From positions 1 through 5,183 of the forward strand of contig JAGBEM010000162.1 in the NCBI GenBank assembly GCA_017936985.1: a stretch of DNA of 5,183 bases, written 5' to 3'. Positions 3,748 to 5,183 of this stretch are shown here, in pieces (position 1 is the first letter of the stretch; every line of letters begins with the position of its first letter). The notes beneath the pieces are model-generated. The model was not told the DNA's origin. It saw only the letters and a list, made by a program, of their open reading frames with translations, and did no database searches. This DNA is from Oscillospiraceae bacterium (lineage in GTDB: Bacteria; Bacillota_A; Clostridia; Oscillospirales; Oscillospiraceae). A program made the translations under genes and the position numbers.

Positions 3748-5183
3748 TTACTCCAGGAAATCTGACTTAAGACGAAGACCGGATACTACAGCACCCTTGT
3801 TTGTCTTTTTGCGTGTAAAGCCTGCGTTTTCCAGACCAGTGTAAAAGTCCGTGGTGCTACGGGCATACTCACCATTGCGCTGGCAGTATGCGCGGTACTC
3901 CTGGTACAGGTCGCCGGACTTCTGCGTAAAGGTGCGGTCGATCTCACAGCAGTCTTCCAGGAAAATGGACAGCCAGTCATTGTTGTCGCGGTATTGGGCA
4001 ATGGCGTCCTGCACTACCTGGGGAACGGCCAGTTTGAAATTATTATGGATGGCTTTCTGCGCACCCTCGATAATCCAGGCCAGAATCGCACCGCCTGCAT
4101 TGCGTACCAGGTAATCGGCATAGTTCTTGATGTCGGATTTGCCACGGATCTTGGCGTTGAACGGAATCACGATCAAGCGACGCCAGGTGCCGTCATCATT
4201 GGCACCGACCCTGGGAAGATGATTGGTATATAGGACGAGCGTATGGGTCGGGGTATACTTAAACGGGTCCTTATACTTCTTTTCTGCGGAGATTTCATCC
4301 GTGGAACAAAGTTGCTTTACAATCGAGGTGTTCAGGCGCATACCTTCCTCTAACTCCGCAGCAATGACCAGGCGCTTGCCCTTCAGTTCTGCCATTTCCG
4401 GCTTCACATTTCGCTTGCATCCCACGGTCAGTGAATCGGCAGACATGGAGCCGCTATACGATCCGAGAACTTTGGCAATAGCGTTCCAGAAGGTGGACTT
4501 GCCGTTACTGCCTTCACCGTATGCAATGATGAGGGCTTCCTGGTACACCTTGCCGATAGCTGCCAAGCCAATGGTCTGCTGTACATAGTCCATCAGTTCC
4601 TTATCACCGCAGAAGAAGTTCTCCACGGACGACAGCCACAGTTCCATACCTTCATCGGAGGGAGCAACAGTGGTCATCTTGGTAATAAGGTCTTCCGGGC
4701 TGTGGTCACGGGCACCACTCATTCCGAGCCGGAGATCATAGGTAGCCGAGGGAGTGTTGAGCAGATATTCCTGGGTGTCAAATTCCTGAATGCTATGCAG
4801 GAGCATGGGTTTGGCTGCCTGAAGAGCGGAGGTCACATATTTCATATCGCGGCGTTTCATCACGAAAGTTTTGTAAGCGATGGCAAAGCAGTACTCTGCA
4901 AAGGCTTTTTCGCTGCGGTCATCAATGGCTTTTTCCAGCGTCTTGCCGCCGGAAGCGATAATGTCCTGCCCAACGCCTGCATCCAGCAATGCCTGTTTTG
5001 CTTTGTCCACGGCGAGGATAGCTTCTGCAAGCTGCCGATCCAGAAAATCCTCACAGGCACCAACCGCCAGTTGCTTGGACTCTGCCCAATGGGTGCCGTC
5101 ATAGCACATATAATCGGTGGCGTCGGTATATACCATTTCGCCCTCATACTCTTGTGCAAGGACCTTGGCCTGTCCGATGTCAG
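3748..5183 (-). CDS. Phage primase-helicase, D5/P4-type C-terminal part (runs off right edge)
   Basis: The frame is open to the right edge: 15 codons upstream of the ATG at 5136 still read as family-like sequence (DIGQAKVLAQEYEGEM before VYTD). The start is therefore outside and 477 residues are visible. In visible numbering, a D5_N-like domain comes first (CYDGTHW near 26-32, repeated helices to about 190). A superfamily 3 helicase core follows, with Walker A GEGSNGKST (222-230), Walker B RLVIAAELEEG (270-280), motif C LVLYTNHLPRV (315-325) and the DDGTWRRLIVIPF segment carrying the arginine finger (329-341). A C-terminal winged-helix-like tail ends the protein. Such proteins are hexameric helicases that open the origin, usually fused to or paired with a primase domain, here presumably beyond the edge. 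The structured repeat begins 7 bases after its stop. All helicase motifs are intact. Confidence 0.9.
   Translation of the reverse strand, partial: DIGQAKVLAQEYEGEMVYTDATDYMCYDGTHWAESKQLAVGACEDFLDRQLAEAILAVDKAKQALLDAGVGQDIIASGGKTLEKAIDDRSEKAFAEYCFAIAYKTFVMKRRDMKYVTSALQAAKPMLLHSIQEFDTQEYLLNTPSATYDLRLGMSGARDHSPEDLITKMTTVAPSDEGMELWLSSVENFFCGDKELMDYVQQTIGLAAIGKVYQEALIIAYGEGSNGKSTFWNAIAKVLGSYSGSMSADSLTVGCKRNVKPEMAELKGKRLVIAAELEEGMRLNTSIVKQLCSTDEISAEKKYKDPFKYTPTHTLVLYTNHLPRVGANDDGTWRRLIVIPFNAKIRGKSDIKNYADYLVRNAGGAILAWIIEGAQKAIHNNFKLAVPQVVQDAIAQYRDNNDWLSIFLEDCCEIDRTFTQKSGDLYQEYRAYCQRNGEYARSTTDFYTGLENAGFTRKKTNKGAVVSGLRLKSDFLE

Noticed and set aside
5134..5136. ATG at 5136 as the primase-helicase start
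   Set aside because: The frame continues open to the window edge with family-like residues, and there is only a weak ribosome site, so the gene starts outside.

Overview
The window looks like part of a prophage or temperate phage of a low-to-mid GC Firmicute, most likely a gut Clostridia (Oscillospiraceae or Lachnospiraceae type). This rests on remembered family resemblance: a P27-type small terminase next to an HNH nuclease, a DUF1492 regulator, a VRR-NUC plus SNF2 pair and a D5/P4-type primase-helicase. Strong AGGAGG ribosome sites support a Firmicute host. Every credible gene is on the minus strand, so transcription runs from position 5183 towards position 1.

Replication module (right, 5183 to about 1991). 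The C-terminal part of a primase-helicase enters from the right edge. Next comes a 130-base gap (3618-3747) holding a remarkable nested inverted-repeat element, then a stand-alone VRR-NUC nuclease and an overlapping SNF2-type helicase. The gap element is a 14-bp perfect inverted repeat enclosing three consecutive perfect hairpins, and is a candidate origin or structured regulatory element.

Switch region (1933 to about 1160). A 76-aa hypothetical protein overlaps by ATGA a 142-aa DUF1492 sigma-region-4-like regulator. Directly downstream are a 10-bp tandem repeat, two TATAAT boxes, an imperfect inverted repeat and a clear minus-strand intrinsic terminator. This is the natural place for the switch from early to late transcription. 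Because the terminator lies before the packaging genes, readthrough or antitermination may be involved.

Packaging module (1159 to 1). A 27-codon microprotein comes first, then an HNH endonuclease, a possible 26-codon microprotein and the P27-family small terminase. Last is the first 21 codons of an S-adenosylmethionine synthetase (MetK-like) that continues off the left edge. A large terminase and probably DNA methyltransferases would be expected further left, but they are not in the window. Both microproteins end inside the ribosome-binding site of the next gene, which suggests translational coupling.

No tRNA, rRNA, CRISPR array, insertion sequence or attachment site was seen.
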